Of a DNA stretch of 64,000 nt, positions 49,969-62,035 are shown piece after piece. The stretch comes from Porogramme epimiltina. Taxonomy: Eukaryota; Basidiomycota; Agaricomycetes; Polyporales; Polyporaceae. Below the pieces are notes generated by a model. It worked only from the letters and a program-made list of their open reading frames with translations. It did no database searches and was not told the DNA's origin. The stretch lies in assembly GCA_900155495.1 (NCBI GenBank), contig FTLJ01000295.1, positions 1 to 64,000 of the forward strand, given 5' to 3'. Every line of letters begins with the position of its first letter. Position 1 is the first letter of the stretch. Made by a program: the position numbers and the translations under genes.

Positions 49969-50627
49969 AGATCTCAGCGTAGTGCTGAACCTTCTCTGTA
50001 CGATCGATATGCGGGGAAGTGTACTCCCTAACTCACCATGCCCAGAGTGCTAAATTGACGTGAGCAGACGCGGATTCGACAAACGCAAGCGGGCGTAGAA
50101 TAGACGCAACAAGGCGCCGGCCGATGCAGCCATAGACACGGGCAGGCACCTGACACACGGGTGAGCTTCAAGCGCTAAGCCTTTGACATTCTAACTACTC
50201 CCTCTGGCCCCCTAGGGATCCAAACATTTGGCTGTAAGTCGAGGCTGTCCATTTACCACGGCGCTTCGCGCACAAGGCAGCCTTTCAATTCCTCACGTCG
50301 TCGAGGCGAACGAGGGGTTAACACAGCTCTCCCACTAGTGCTACTCTTAGCGCTATTCCCAAGACGCTTGCATCGCACATCTGACCACTTCATATCGTAC
50401 ACTTTTGGGCGTAGTCATGACATCCATTACAGTAGGTGCATATGCTCTCAGCTCGTCGTCAGCGTTCTGATAGACTCGTCAGCCTCATGCGAACATACAC
50501 TAAGCCCCGCAATGGGTGCACATGCTATCAGCCCCACCTCACATGTCAGACTCCTGAGAGTACTACTCCTCATCTCCATCAGCAGAATATTTGGTTTACT
50601 ATTTCGACTTATTCGGAGACATAGGGC
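49969..50627. other. Intergenic, no supported gene
   Basis: Only short frames; no clear similarity to array genes until the relic at ~50628. Confidence 0.4.
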
Positions 50628-50725
50628 TCAGAGGGGAAGGGGGGGAAAGGATGTTGGACCTCGCGCGTGCGGAGCTTCTTGGCCGTCCTCATAGCCGCGC
50701 GCGGGCCCTGGGTGGGAGCCAGGGG
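50628..50725 (+). pseudogene. Relic 3' end of a P450 gene
   Basis: GGGGAAGG...ATGTTGGACCTCGCG, then GCGGAGCTTCTTGG, matches the final exon of the intact copies (GTGTTGGACCTGGCGGCG, then GGCTTCTTGGACTTC). The sequence beyond it (CTTCGTGCCAACGTCCCCTG near 50789) matches the 3' flank of P450-A at ~30571. Nothing else of this copy remains. Confidence 0.6.
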
Positions 50726-51212
50726 GTCTACTTATGGTATCTGGGCTGCAATATGCCCGCCTCCGTCTCGAGAGCACAATTCACCCGCTTCGTGCCAACG
50801 TCCCCTGTATTGTGCCGGCAGGCACGCCCTCTTTGATAAACAAATAATTCCAAGATTTATCGGCAGCTTGAGCTTCTCCGTCATCCCTGAGGCATTCGCA
50901 GACATATATGCCGTCAGCGCAGACGCAGAAGGAATCAGGCATTCAATATTCAACATACGATGGAAGGGGTGTGCCGAGCGCTGAGATCTGAGAGCTGAGC
51001 AGCCGAATAGACGCGTAGCACCTTCGCCAATTCCAACAAAACTGGATTACCGTAGAGGCCCGTCGGTTATCCTTACGAGGCTCTACTCTACGAGGTTATT
51101 ATTGAAGGGCACAGTGATTAGAAAAGAAGACGAGGTCGTTGTTTGTGGGCGTCCGCAATAAAACTGAGGCTGGCGAGAGAATGATGACGGAGCGCGGCAC
51201 TCATGTCCCTAC
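50726..51212. other. Intergenic; duplicated block begins ~51120
   Basis: From ~51120 the sequence parallels ~30760 onward (GAGGTCGTTGTTTGTGGGCG versus GAGGTCTTTGTTTATGGGCG), the start of the block shared with P450-B. Confidence 0.55.
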
Positions 51213-51271
51213 GATCACGTGCATATACCTAGAGTTTAGACCTCCGAAGTGACAGGCGCCAAAGTGAGAAC
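51213..51271 (+). promoter_or_regulatory. Conserved upstream module with CACGTG core, P450-D
   Basis: GATCACGTGC, CCTAGA and AGGCGCCAAAG in the same order as B, C and E, ~475 nt upstream of the pseudogene ATG. Confidence 0.45.
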
Positions 51272-51687
51272 AAGTTTTCGTCTACATCAAGTTAGGACGA
51301 GCTGCAGCACAGTACCTACGGCCCATCGGAATCGTCAAACTGTAAGTTGCATGGCACCTCACGGTCTGGGTACAACAGTCTGCAGAGTTGCAAAATGGCG
51401 TGTATGCCACAACGTGGACAGGTGAGACGAGAGCCAAGTTGTATGCCCGCCTCTCTTGCTCCGAGAAGCTCATCCAGTTCTGGCCACTCAGGTTTTGATG
51501 CGCTTCTAGTAGGACTCGATGCTCCGTCAGCGTCGAAGATCTGTCATTGGGAGGCGTGGCTGAGTAAGTGGCCATACTCCTCCAACGCGTAAACTAGCGC
51601 GGGGTTGGTTACTGTCCTCGGCTCCGCTCCAGCACTCTGATCGTCCTGCCGCTTCGCGTCAATACCTCTTGGACCGCGCTCGCATCG

Positions 51688-54006
51688 ATGTGTCCCAACG
51701 ACAGAGCTCTAGAATGGAGCACAACTGTCGGGCAAGTCGTTCTGGCTGTTGCGTTTGCTTTAGTGTGTCCTCCTGCGCTAAGAAGGATTTATAACATGTC
51801 GTTTCCGCCACATCGCTCATCAGGTCTTCCGCTACAACGAGACCTACTCGGTTCGCGTCCACATTTTTCGCCTTCTACTTCCACCTTCGCTTTTCGCCCT
51901 TCTATCTATCAGGTCGACCCGCTCCGCCACTATCGCTGCAGCGCTGCGCTTCTTCGTTCCGGTTTATCTCGCGATCATCGCCGTCGCTGTGCTTATCTAT
52001 CGCGTTTCGCCCTTCCATCCTCTCGCCCTCTACCCCGGACTACTCCCATGCAAGCTTTCCAAGTTCTGGTACGGCTTCCTCTCTATTGGCGGCCGCTCCC
52101 ACATCTATGTCAAGACCATCCACGAGCGCTACGGAGATGTCGTCCGCATAGGTGTGTACCCGACTCTCCTCTTCCCCCACCTGCTTCGACTGGCCCTAGG
52201 ACCCAACGAGCTCTCTATCCACGACACTTCGACCATACCCGATCTTCTTGGCCCCTCAGGCGTCCACAAGGGCCCCCGTAAGTCTTATCTATCCCCGTTT
52301 CCTCCCTCTTTCCTCACCCTGTCTAGAACTACTCGGGAAGACGCTCGACTATAGCTCTGTGCCTATGATCGCCCTCCAGGACACCGACCTCCACCTCCAC
52401 CGCCGCCGCTTCTGGACCCGCGCTTTCACCTCTACATCCATCAAAGAGTACAGTGTCCTTATCAGGAAACGCACGCGCCAGCTCGTGTCGCGCTTAGAGG
52501 AGCAGCATAGTGTCGTGCGCCTCAACAAGTGGATAGACGCCTTTACGTCCGTCCTTCTCGCTGTTGCACTCGAATCGTACTGCTCATGCTTACTGTCGTA
52601 GATATGGTTTCATGTCTGACATGGCGTGCATGTTTCGGCATCGCACGCAACGATAATCTTACCCCCCCCGGGCCCCCTCATTCTCAAGCTTTCGTAGCGG
52701 TCCAGAGCTCCTTGCCGCCGGGGACAAGAACAACTCTTGGACCACCCTCTCCGACGCAGTACGGGTACGTCCCCTCCTTCTCATCGCCCCACTTCCCACC
52801 GCTCATTCTCCGGGTTGTACCTATACCCCTTACAGAATCGCTGTCCTTTTCGGCAGCTGCCCCTGGCTCGGGGCCTACCTGCGCCCCTTCCCCCCGGCTG
52901 TCGCGCCCATGAAAGTTCTCATCTCGCGCTGCAGCACCCTGGCTCAGGAACGCATCGCGCGTGGCTCATCCTCGCGTGACCTCTTCCATTTCCTCATGAG
53001 TCCTCTTCAACTCCTCGCCCCATGCGTCAGCACCCTCACGCAGACACCCATAGAACCATGAAGACCAGCCGGACGAAACCCCACCATCACTCAAGCAACT
53101 CGCCGACGACGGCATCCTCGCCATAGTTGCCGGTGCAGACACCGTTGCCTCCGCCCTCACCTCCCTCTTCGCGTGCATCCTCCCCCACCCGTGCGTCTAC
53201 GCGCGCCTCCACCAAGAGGTCGACGCGTGCTTCCCACCCGACGTGAACCCCTTTGACGCCAGCGTTCATAGGGAGATGACGTACCTCGACGCCATTGTGT
53301 ACGTGCCTTCCCTTGCATTGTGGTCCGCGCATTGACATAAGCGGGCCCTCAGGAACGAAACGCTTCGCCTCTTCCCGCCCATCCCGTCGTGCACCCAGAG
53401 CTGCGTGCCGCACGACGGCCCCGCTGTGTCTGCGGGCTCTATGTACGCCCATTCTGCACCCTCCTCGTTTTACATCTTCCCAATATCTGACGCGGCGCGC
53501 AGATACCTTCCGGAACCGCCTTCTGGGTGCACGCGTACTCTATGCACCGCGACGCGCGCAACTTTTCCAACCCGGATGCATTCTGGCCCGAGCGCTGGCT
53601 CCTCGCGGTCCCCCACCCCACCCCTCCCCAGCCCCAAGATGTGCCTACCACAGCCTCGAAGGTAACGGCAAAAGAGGTGGGGGAAGGGGCGGACGCGTGC
53701 GCGCCTGAGGACTTCCGACATAACCCTGACGCGTTCGTGCCGTTCTCGTACGCCCCGATGAACTGCGTCGGAAAGCGCCTCGCGTACGCCGAGATTCGCG
53801 CCGTCGTCTGCGGTGTCTGGCAGCGCTTCCAGGTGCGCGCGGCGGAGGGCGCGGGAGAGCGCGGAGAAAAGGAAGAGGGAGGGGAGGGAGTGTTAGACCT
53901 GGCGGCGTATGAACGAGGGTTCTTGGACTTCTTCATCACCATGCGCGCGCCGGTCAGAGTGGTGCTAGAGGCGCGCCTGAGGGTAGGGCACGAGGGGCGC
54001 ACGTAA
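51688..54006 (+). pseudogene. P450-D: recently inactivated P450 pseudogene
   Basis: All ten exons are recognisable from ATG 51688 to the stop at 54006, but four lesions are visible. The exon-2 acceptor is CCGCCAC instead of CCGCCAG (51811); a downstream CATCAG at 51823 could rescue in frame with loss of IAHQ. Exon 6 has an extra G before its GTACGT donor (52761-52765), shifting the frame. The exon-7 donor reads ATGAG instead of GTGAG (52996). Exon 10 lacks 4 nt in the PPGT codons (~53512-53518). Exon 5 also has Gly for Asp in YDFMSDMA and a weak GTGCAT donor. The I-helix, NETLR and heme-Cys regions are still present (heme loop FSYAPMNCVG, lacking the usual Gly). It is the duplicate of P450-B. 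Confidence 0.85.
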
Positions 54007-54699
54007 TATCTGGGCTGCGCCGTGCGGTATCTTCGCCTCCGCATCAAGGGCATTGCTGGCTCATCTGCTTCACGCCAACATCTCTTATACTACGCTAAGC
54101 GCTTGCTTGCACGCTCTTCTTGTCGGGGACGTCATGTTTCCTATGTCAATCCTCCGTGGCAGAAACCAAGCAGTCTCAGACGGATGTACAGTATTCCAAG
54201 AATGATCGTGTAAGATATCTGTATTGAAAGGGTACTCTTCAACATAACGAACATTAAAATGAGTATACAATAAGGCTCGAGTTCGAAGAAGGACATGAAC
54301 GGAATGACAGGGATAATCAATAAGGGTCACCCACGAACACAGTCCCCTCGCTGCCATCTTCTCGGCCCACAAGTGCAGGAAGAACCCGGTGTAGAAGTAG
54401 AAAAGGTGGTAGGGGGCGGAAGATAGTATAAAATAGTAGTGTAGATGACATACCTCTCGAACAAATCTCTGTCGTATGTCTGTCTTGACGCTGCACAGTG
54501 CGGACCCCTCTACTCTTTTGTTCATGCTCTTGCCCCATCGAAGCCGCCTTGAACTTCCTTTGACGTGACGGTACTGGGCGGTCGCTGATAGTCCGTGTGG
54601 TAGACGAGAATAATGATGGACCGAACGAGGGCCGTGGTCTTATGCCGGGCAAGACGGACGAGAGGGTCGAGGACTGCAAATTACACGCGTGTCCCTGAA
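54007..54699. other. Intergenic between P450-D and P450-E
   Basis: P450-D 3' flank then sequence without a supported gene; minus-strand frames at 54085-54679 have no domain. Confidence 0.45.
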
Positions 54700-54770
54700 G
54701 ATCACGTGCGTAGACTCAGGGCCTAGATCTCAAATTTCAATCCCTCCCAAAGCAGCCGCCGAAGAGGACA
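54700..54770 (+). promoter_or_regulatory. Conserved upstream module with CACGTG core, P450-E
   Basis: GATCACGTGC, GGCCTAGA and AGCCGCCGAAGAGG ~620 nt upstream of the ATG, same order as B, C and D. A second block near 55198-55225 (GAAATGGCGCGGCGTGGGAC) matches P450-A and C proximal upstream sequence. Confidence 0.5.
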
Positions 54771-55316
54771 CAGATGATGTACTCTCCACTCAACAAGCAC
54801 TCGTACGGGCATTCACGTCCCCCAAACGCTAAGGTGACAGGCAATTGCAGGCTTACTTCATGTATGCCGCGGATCTACAGCTGGACGATAGAGAGGGTGA
54901 GATTGCATGCGCTGCATCAGTGGAGTTTCACGCAGACTCGATAAAAGCTGTGAGGGTCGCGACGTCTGGTTAGAAGAGAGCCGTACAAGAAGATACGTAA
55001 GTGTCCTTTGCTCGCGCCGTTGTTACGGTAGACATTTCCATCTGCAGGCTGACGCAGGCGTGGCCGTCGTTTTAGCTTTTCGTTAGCAGGTGCAGCATGT
55101 TCCGGCGCCGGGCGGATGGATGACTTGTCATTGGGAAACGTCAAGAAGTCGTCGATTCATCGCCTAGTATGGAGCCACCGCTTCCGGAAAGTCGATATGA
55201 AATGGCGCGGCGTGGGACGGTACTTGGTTGAGTCTCCTGCCATACTAGGGCTCGCCCCAAGAATCCAACCCGCTCTTCCACTTCATGCCAACCTCTCTTG
55301 CACCACGCCCGCGTCC

Positions 55317-57697
55317 ATGCCTCCCGACAACACAGCCCTAGAGTGGACCCCAACTGGGGCAGACATTACTCTTACCATTGCATTTGCTTCGGTAGGTCGC
55401 ACTTCCAGCGTCCCATGTCCAATAATGATAAACAGCCTGCTTGTGTTCTCCAGACTGCTCACCAGGTCTTCCGTCGCAACGAAACCTACTCGGTCCGCGC
55501 ACACGCTTCTCGCCTGCTCCTTCCGCCGCTGCTCGTGGGCCTTATCTCCGCAAGGTCGACCCAGCCAGCTGTGCTCGCCGCAGCCCTGCGGTTCTTCATC
55601 CCACTCTACCTCGCCGCCCTCGCCGCCTCTGTGCTCGTCTACCGTCTCTCGCCCTTCCACCCCCTCGCACGCTACCCCGGTCCACTCTCATGCAAGCTCT
55701 CCAAGTTCTGGTACGGCTTCCTCTCCATGGGCGGTCACTCCCATATCTACGTCAAGGACCTCCACGAGCGTTACGGAGACGTCGTCCGCATTGGTACGCA
55801 CACATCCCTCCTCTCCGAATCCATCCCCTCCCATCTCAACTCGACCCAGGACCCAATGAACTCTCCATCCGCGATCCCTCCGCTATCCCTGCTCTCCTCG
55901 GCCCCTCAGGCGTACCCAAAGGACCACGTGAGTTCTGTTTGTCTCCCCTCTTTCGTCCCTCCCTCACGTTCCTCAGAGCTCCTCGGAAAGATGCTCGACT
56001 ACAGCTCCACGACCATGATCGGTCTCGAGGACACCGAACTCCACCTTCTCCACCGCCGCCCTTGGGCTCGCGCCTTCACTTCCACCGCTGTCAAGGAGTA
56101 CAGCGTAATCATTGCGCAGCGCACGCGGCAACTCGTGTCTCGCTTGGAGCAGCAAAAGGGCATCGTGCACCTCGACAAATGGCTGGATTACTTCACGTTT
56201 GTCTTTTTGCTCCTCCGCACCAATCTGACTGCTGACGTGTTTGTACATAGATATGACTTCATGTCGGATATGGCGTGAGTGCACATGCTTTTGCCTCGCC
56301 TACGGCGTTATGCTCACTTCCTCTCCCACGCGCCTATCCAGTTTCGGCAGCGGTCCGGAGCTCCTCGCCACGGGGGACAAGAACAACTTCTGGTCAATCC
56401 TCAGCGATGCCGCGCGGTGCGTTCTCCGCTTCTCATGACCTCACCCGTCCGCCGCTTCTCACCTCACCCTCCCCTTCCTCGGTCCCGTGCTCACGCCCCG
56501 CGCAGGATCTCCGTACTTTTCGGCAGTTGCCCCTGGCTCGGCGCTTACCTGCTTCACTTTCCCCCCGCCGTCGCGCCCATGAAGGCGCTCCTCTCGCGCT
56601 GTGGCACCCTCGCGCAGGAGCGCATTGCGCGCGGCTCCTCCTCGCGCGACCTCTTCCACTTCCTTGTGAGTGCCTCCCTCCGACGCGTCCTTCTCCCTTA
56701 CCAAGGGCTCCTCCCCCCTCTTACGTGCACGCGCTCACGCGTGTGCGCGCAGAACCACGAAGACCAGCCGGACGGCACGCCGCCGCCGCTCAAACAACTC
56801 ACCGATGACGGCATTCTGGCCATGGTCGCCGGCGCCGATACTGTCGCATCTGCGCTCACCTCGCTCTTCGCGTGCCTTCTCGCGCACCCGCGCGTCTACG
56901 CACGCCTCCAGAAAGAGATCGACGTGTACTTGCCGCCCGGCGCGGACCCGCTCGATGCAAGCGTTCACAAGGAGATGGCGTACCTCGACGCCGTTGTGTA
57001 CGTGTATGCCTTACCTTACCTTATTCGTGGCGCTAACACCGAGTGGATATGTAGGAACGAGACGCTACGTCTCTTCCCGCCCGTCCCATCGTGCACCCAG
57101 CGGCGCGTGCCGCACGAGGGTCCCGCCATGTCCGCCGGCTCGATGTACGTTCCCTCTGCACCCCTCTCGTCGTACGCGCATCCCATATCTGACGCGGTGC
57201 ACAGATACCTGCCACCCGGGACCGCGTTCTGGGTGCACGCGTATTCGATGCACCACGACGCGCGCAACTTCTCGAACCCAGCTACCTTCTGGCCCGAGCG
57301 CTGGCTCTTCACCACGGACGCCGCTCCCTCCCAATGTCAAGATGCGTCCACGACGGCCACAACAGAAACGACGACGGCAGAGGTGGAGAAGACAGCGCGG
57401 ACGTCCGAGGGCCCCGCGCCGGAGGGCTTCCGCCACAACCTCGACGCGTTCGTGCCCTTCTCGAACGGCCCTATGAATTGCGTCGGCAAGCGCCTCGCGC
57501 ACGCCGAGATCCGCTCTGTCGTCTGCGCCATCCTGCAGCGCTTCCACGTGCGCGCGGCGCAGGGCACGGGAGGGCACGGAGAGAAGGGAGAGGAGGGGGA
57601 GAGTGTGTTGGACCTGGCGGCGTACGCGCGGGGCTTCTTGGACTTCTTTGTCACGGTGCGCCCCCCAGTCAGGGTCTCGCTGGAGGCGCGCCTCTAG
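55317..57697 (+). CDS. P450-E: cytochrome P450 monooxygenase (10 exons, intact)
   Basis: Exons 55317-55391, 55454-55793, 55850-55927, 55977-56196, 56251-56274, 56342-56416, 56506-56665, 56753-56997, 57055-57144 and 57205-57697 give 599 residues. First codons MPPDNTALEW. I-helix AGADTVAS, NETLRLFPPVPS, FWPERW; the heme loop is FSNGPMNCVG (Asn for the His of other copies). The spacer before the heme loop is Thr/Glu-rich. The exon-4 donor is GTTTGT, weaker than in the other copies. First of the tight E-F-G tandem, with ~0.8-1.2 kb between genes, all on the plus strand, suggesting recent tandem duplication. Substrate unknown. Confidence 0.88.
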
Positions 57698-58484
57698 GGC
57701 AGGCAAGAGGGGGGTCTCGAGAGTACTACCGACACACCCACTTGGCGTTTACATCTCCTGGACTACACTAGCACTCCCTTCTTTTTCGATGGGTGGATGT
57801 TTTCTTATTAACTAGCTATGGCGCGCGGAAACCAAACGGCCCTGGACGAATGCGAAAGATGGACGCGATAACGATACATACCATAGGGTAATGTTCGTTA
57901 TGATAGGCAGTTTGCAGTGGGGTCTGGGGTCTGGGCGCCTGGGCGCTGGGGTCTCAGCGATGCATGTGATAACTGTGATCACGTGAATGGCGGCCAAGCG
58001 AAGAGGGCTCGCCGCGGTCATTTTCTCCCCTTATCTACTGCTACCAGTGCGCCGCACTAGCTCCTCAAGCCACATTTGTAAAACGTCAACATCGATCGCC
58101 GCTGCTTGCTTGCACCGACGACACGGCTGTGGGTTGAAGCATTTGCATGGTGGGTGTGGGTGGTGATGCATGATGCCGTGAGCCTCACCTCATCAGAGGT
58201 TGAAGCCCATGTGCGCTGAGAGGTCACTATAGCCTAACGTGACGGCGACGCACCAAGCGCAGGGTGTGCGGGAGATCAAAGAGCATTCCATATGAGGATG
58301 TCGTCGACGGCCAACTAGTGAGTACTGGTTCCATGAGAAAATGACGCTTGATGGGTGGGGCAACGGTGCGTGGGACAGAAGCATCGGTCCTTTTCTCCAA
58401 TTCACTCATCTACTGGGCCCCGCCATAACTATCTCATAGAGGGAACCCCTTGGCGCCAATGGCTCTTAGACCGTGTCATTCTGC
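57698..58484. other. Intergenic between P450-E and P450-F
   Basis: No gene supported. GATCACGTG at 57977-57985 is followed by GGCGGCCAAGCG, a partial match to the upstream module of B-E. Confidence 0.45.
57977..57985 (+). promoter_or_regulatory. CACGTG motif upstream of P450-F
   Basis: GATCACGTG 500 nt before ATG 58485, at the same distance as in B-E; the rest of the module is degenerate. Confidence 0.4.
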
Positions 58485-60797
58485 ATGTCCTCCAGCAAGG
58501 AAGACCTCGCTTGGTCCCCCGCGAGCGCAGACATCGTTCTGGTCGCTGCGTTTGCTTTGGTACGTCGCGCTCTTTCTAGCCTACCCTAGCCGATAAAGAA
58601 AACTGACCTGCCGATCCCAACAGATAGCTCATCAGGTCTTCCGCCGCAACGAGACCTATTCGGTTCGCGTCCACGCTTCTCGCCTTCTCCTCCCGCCCTC
58701 GCTCGCCGCCCTTCTCTCCGCCAGATCGACTCGTCCCGCCGACATTGCTGCGGCGCTACGCTTCTTCGTTCCGATCTACCTCGCCGTCCTCGCAGCCTCC
58801 GTCCTTATCTACCGCGTCTCGCCCTTCCATCCCCTCGCACGCTACCCCGGCCCTCTCGTATGCAAGCTATCCAAGTTCTGGTATGGCCTCCTCTCCATCG
58901 GTGGCCACTCCCACATCTACGTCAAGGGCCTCCACGATCGTTATGGAGACGTCGTTCGTATAGGTACGCACTTGCACCTCCACCTCACCCCCACCTGCCT
59001 CAACCCCCCCTCCCCAGGGCCCAATGAACTGTCCATTCGCGACCCGTCCGTCATCCCCGATCTCCTCGGTCTCTCTGGAGTGCCCAAGGGTCCACGTCAG
59101 TCCCATTCGTCTCTGTATGGTTCTTCAGCTTTTCCTCATGCTTCCCAGAAATCATTGGCAAATTGCTCGACTATAGCTCTACCACCATGATCGGCCTTCA
59201 GGATACCGATATCCACCTCCGCCGCCGCCGCCCTTGGGCCCGGGCCTTCACCTCTACCGCCGTCAAAGAATACGGTGTGCTCGTCGCGAAGCGCACGCGT
59301 CAACTCGTCTCCCGCTTGGAGCAGCAAGAGGGGATTGTGCACCTCGACAAATGGATAGACTACTTCACGTCTGTCTTTTCCGCACCCATACAGGAATTGC
59401 CCTGCTCACGCGTCTGCGCATAGATATGACTTCATGTCTGACATGGCGTGGGTGTCGTGACTCCACGCACACCACCACATGCTCACTTCCTCTCGCGCTT
59501 CTCCAGCTTCGGCAGCGGCCCAGAGCTCCTCGCTACCGGGGATAAGAACAACTTCTGGTCTATCCTCACCGACGCCGCGCGGTGCGTTACCCACTTCTCT
59601 CCGCTACATCCTCTTTTCCTGGCCCCGTGCTCACATCTCGCGCAGGATCTCCGTACTTTTCGGCAGCTGCCCCTGGCTTGGCGCCTACTTGCTCCACTTT
59701 CCCCCCGTGGTCGCTCCTCTGAAGGCACTCATCTCGCGCTGCCGCACCCTCGCGCAGGAGCGCATCCTCCGCGGCTCTTCCTCGCGCGACCTCTTCCATT
59801 TCCTCGTGCGTCCCCCCTTCCTTCTTCCCTAACGTGTCCTTTGCTCCCCGCCGCCCCGCATCACTCTCCTGTGCCCTCGCTCATGCGCGCGCACAGAACC
59901 ATGAAGACCAGCCCGCAGATGCGCCGCCTCCGCTCAAGCAACTCGCAGACGACGGCACCCTCGCCATGATCGCCGGCGCCGACACCGTCGCCTCCGCGCT
60001 CAGCTCCGTCTTCGCGTGCCTCCTCGCCCACCCGCGCGCATACAAGCGCCTCCAGCAAGAGGTAGACGCATGCTTCCCACCCGGCGCAGATCCGCTCGAC
60101 GCAAGCATCCACAGACAGATGGTGTACCTCGATGCCGTCGTGTACGTACCGTGTCGTTGCGCTACGGTGCGTGCACTGACGTAAGCGGGCTCCTAGGAAC
60201 GAGACGCTCCGCTTCCTTCCGCCGGTACCGTCGTGCACCCAGCGGCGCGTGCCGCACGACGGCCCCGCCGTGTCGACAGGCTCGATGTATGTCCTTCCAT
60301 AGTTTGCGCGTCCCATCTCTGACGCGACGCGCAGATACCTCCCGCCCGGGACTGCTTTCTGGGTGCACGCATACTCAATGCACCGCGACCCACGCAACTT
60401 CTCCCGCCCGGATACGTTCTGGCCCGAGCGTTGGCTCCTTGCCGCCGACCCTACCACCACAGCAGAAGGGCCGGCTCCGGAGGACTTCCGGCACAACCTG
60501 GACGCGTTCATCCCGTTCTCGCACGGCCCGATGAACTGCGTCGGAAAGCGCCTCGCACACGCCGAGATCCGCGCCGTCGTCTGCGCCGTCCTGCACCGTT
60601 TCCGTGTGCGCGCGGCCGAACCACACCCCGCGAAAAGCGGAGACAAGGAAGAGAAAAAAGAGGGAGAGGACGGTGAGGGGGTGCTGGACCTGGCGGCGTA
60701 CGAGCGGGGCTTCTTGGACTTCTTTGTAACGGTGCGCCCCCCTGTCAGAGTGATGTTGGAAGCGCGGCCAGTTAGCCGGCAAGAGGGGGGCGCGTAG
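58485..60797 (+). CDS. P450-F: cytochrome P450 monooxygenase (10 exons, intact)
   Basis: Exons 58485-58559, 58624-58963, 59018-59095, 59149-59368, 59424-59447, 59507-59581, 59646-59805, 59897-60141, 60197-60286 and 60335-60797 give 589 residues. First codons MSSSKEDLAW differ from the MPxDN start of the other copies. Exon 2 has no Met but is fully open. HDRYGD replaces HERYGD. I-helix AGADTVAS, NETLRFLPPVPS, FWPERW, heme loop FSHGPMNCVG. The PERW-to-heme spacer is the shortest in the array, which accounts for the shorter protein; the C-terminal Lys/Glu-rich insert (GDKEEKKEGED) is instead longer. Donors GTCAGT (exon 3) and GTGGGT (exon 5) are acceptable variants. Confidence 0.87.
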
Positions 60798-61511
60798 TAG
60801 CCGCGCTGTAGTAGGTTCGTTTCCGGCTCTCTGCTTGCCGTGCGCTCACATGTTCCCCTTCTAGCCCTTTCGCTCTCGTTGTCCGAGAGGATGGACTGCG
60901 CATACATGACACAATCGGAAAGATGTCGCCCAATGTACGCTTATGTCGTCCCAGCAATCGATTCTCTGCTAGACCAGGTTTGCAAGCGGCGAGGCGTCGT
61001 TCCCGTCTTCCTAGGTCGAAGGGCAAACCAGCACACCGCACAGCTATATTTAAGATCCGCAGGGTCGTTGCCGCATCTAGACGGCACAATGTGGGCTGTG
61101 CAGCGCAGCCACCCCCTAGCACCGTGCAACCTTCGGGCCCAGCGACGAGGAGCGGACTATATGTCTAATGCCGGTGGCACGGTCAAAGCTTAAATTTGAC
61201 GGGCGCCAGCAGCAGCAGCAGCTGTGGAGTTTGAAGGCTGGAACGCGTGATGCACGGAAACGACCACGATGGGCCGGAGGAAACATCTAGCACAGGTGCG
61301 GCCTATCCTAGGATCTTTTTGGTTACAGCTGGGCTGCGATCTGACACGCTATTTAGCTTCTAGGGCCGCTCTCAGGGATATGCTCATCCGCGTTCCCTTT
61401 CGACATGCATATTATCTGACTCTGTGGTCACGAAAGGCGTGTCTAGAGGACCTGTCATGAGCATCTAAAACATGAAATGGACTCGGCTATTCCCCTCCCC
61501 GAGGTGTATCG

Positions 61512-61517
61512 CACGTG
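61512..61517 (+). promoter_or_regulatory. CACGTG motif upstream of P450-G
   Basis: CACGTG ~520 nt before ATG 62036, comparable in position to the E-boxes of B-F; flanking words are not conserved. Confidence 0.3.
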
Positions 61518-61958
61518 CTCTGTTCCGTGTAAGTACTATGCTGCGGCACCCGCGAAACGCACTCTCGGTGACCTCGCTTGGTTTGTTTCGATAGCTCGCG
61601 TGTTTGGCATCAGTGAGTCGATGCGCGTATACCGTAGTAGATTGAAGCAGTGTGAACAGAGGACGGGTGCTCGCGCTATAGTGGAGCACGGCGATTAGAG
61701 CCTGGCAAGTAATATCCCTTCTGGTGTTTTGTTGTGTCTCCGCTGATGCTCGGACGTTTCATAGGCTCCTCCCTCGTATTACGATTCTCGCGCGCTCTGA
61801 GCCGGCTCAAGCCCCCTTCGTTCGCGTTCGCGGCGTATCAGGTTGGATCGACGAGGTGTCATCTGAGCAGGTGCAACTTATTTCCGGAGAGACGGCGGGT
61901 CTGCTGTGGGATTGGATGGCGTGGGACAGCATTCGGGCGCGTCTCTTCTGACTGCACC

Positions 61959-61985
61959 CGTACTCGGCTCCCGCCTCAAGAGCCT
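61959..61985 (+). promoter_or_regulatory. Proximal promoter block, P450-G
   Basis: CGTACTCGGCTCCCGCCTC then AAGAGCC, ~50-75 nt before the ATG, similar to 28161-28190 and 39393-39420. Confidence 0.35.
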
Positions 61986-62035
61986 GAGCAGCCGAGCCGC
62001 ATCGTGCCAACGCATCTTGGCCTACGCCCGTACAC

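Larger units (their letters stand above)
60798..62035. other. Intergenic between P450-F and P450-G
   Basis: No gene supported. GCACGTGC occurs at 61511-61518. A proximal block at ~61959-61985 (CCGTACTCGGCTCCCGCCTC, then AAGAGCC) resembles the P450-A/C promoter block. Confidence 0.45.
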
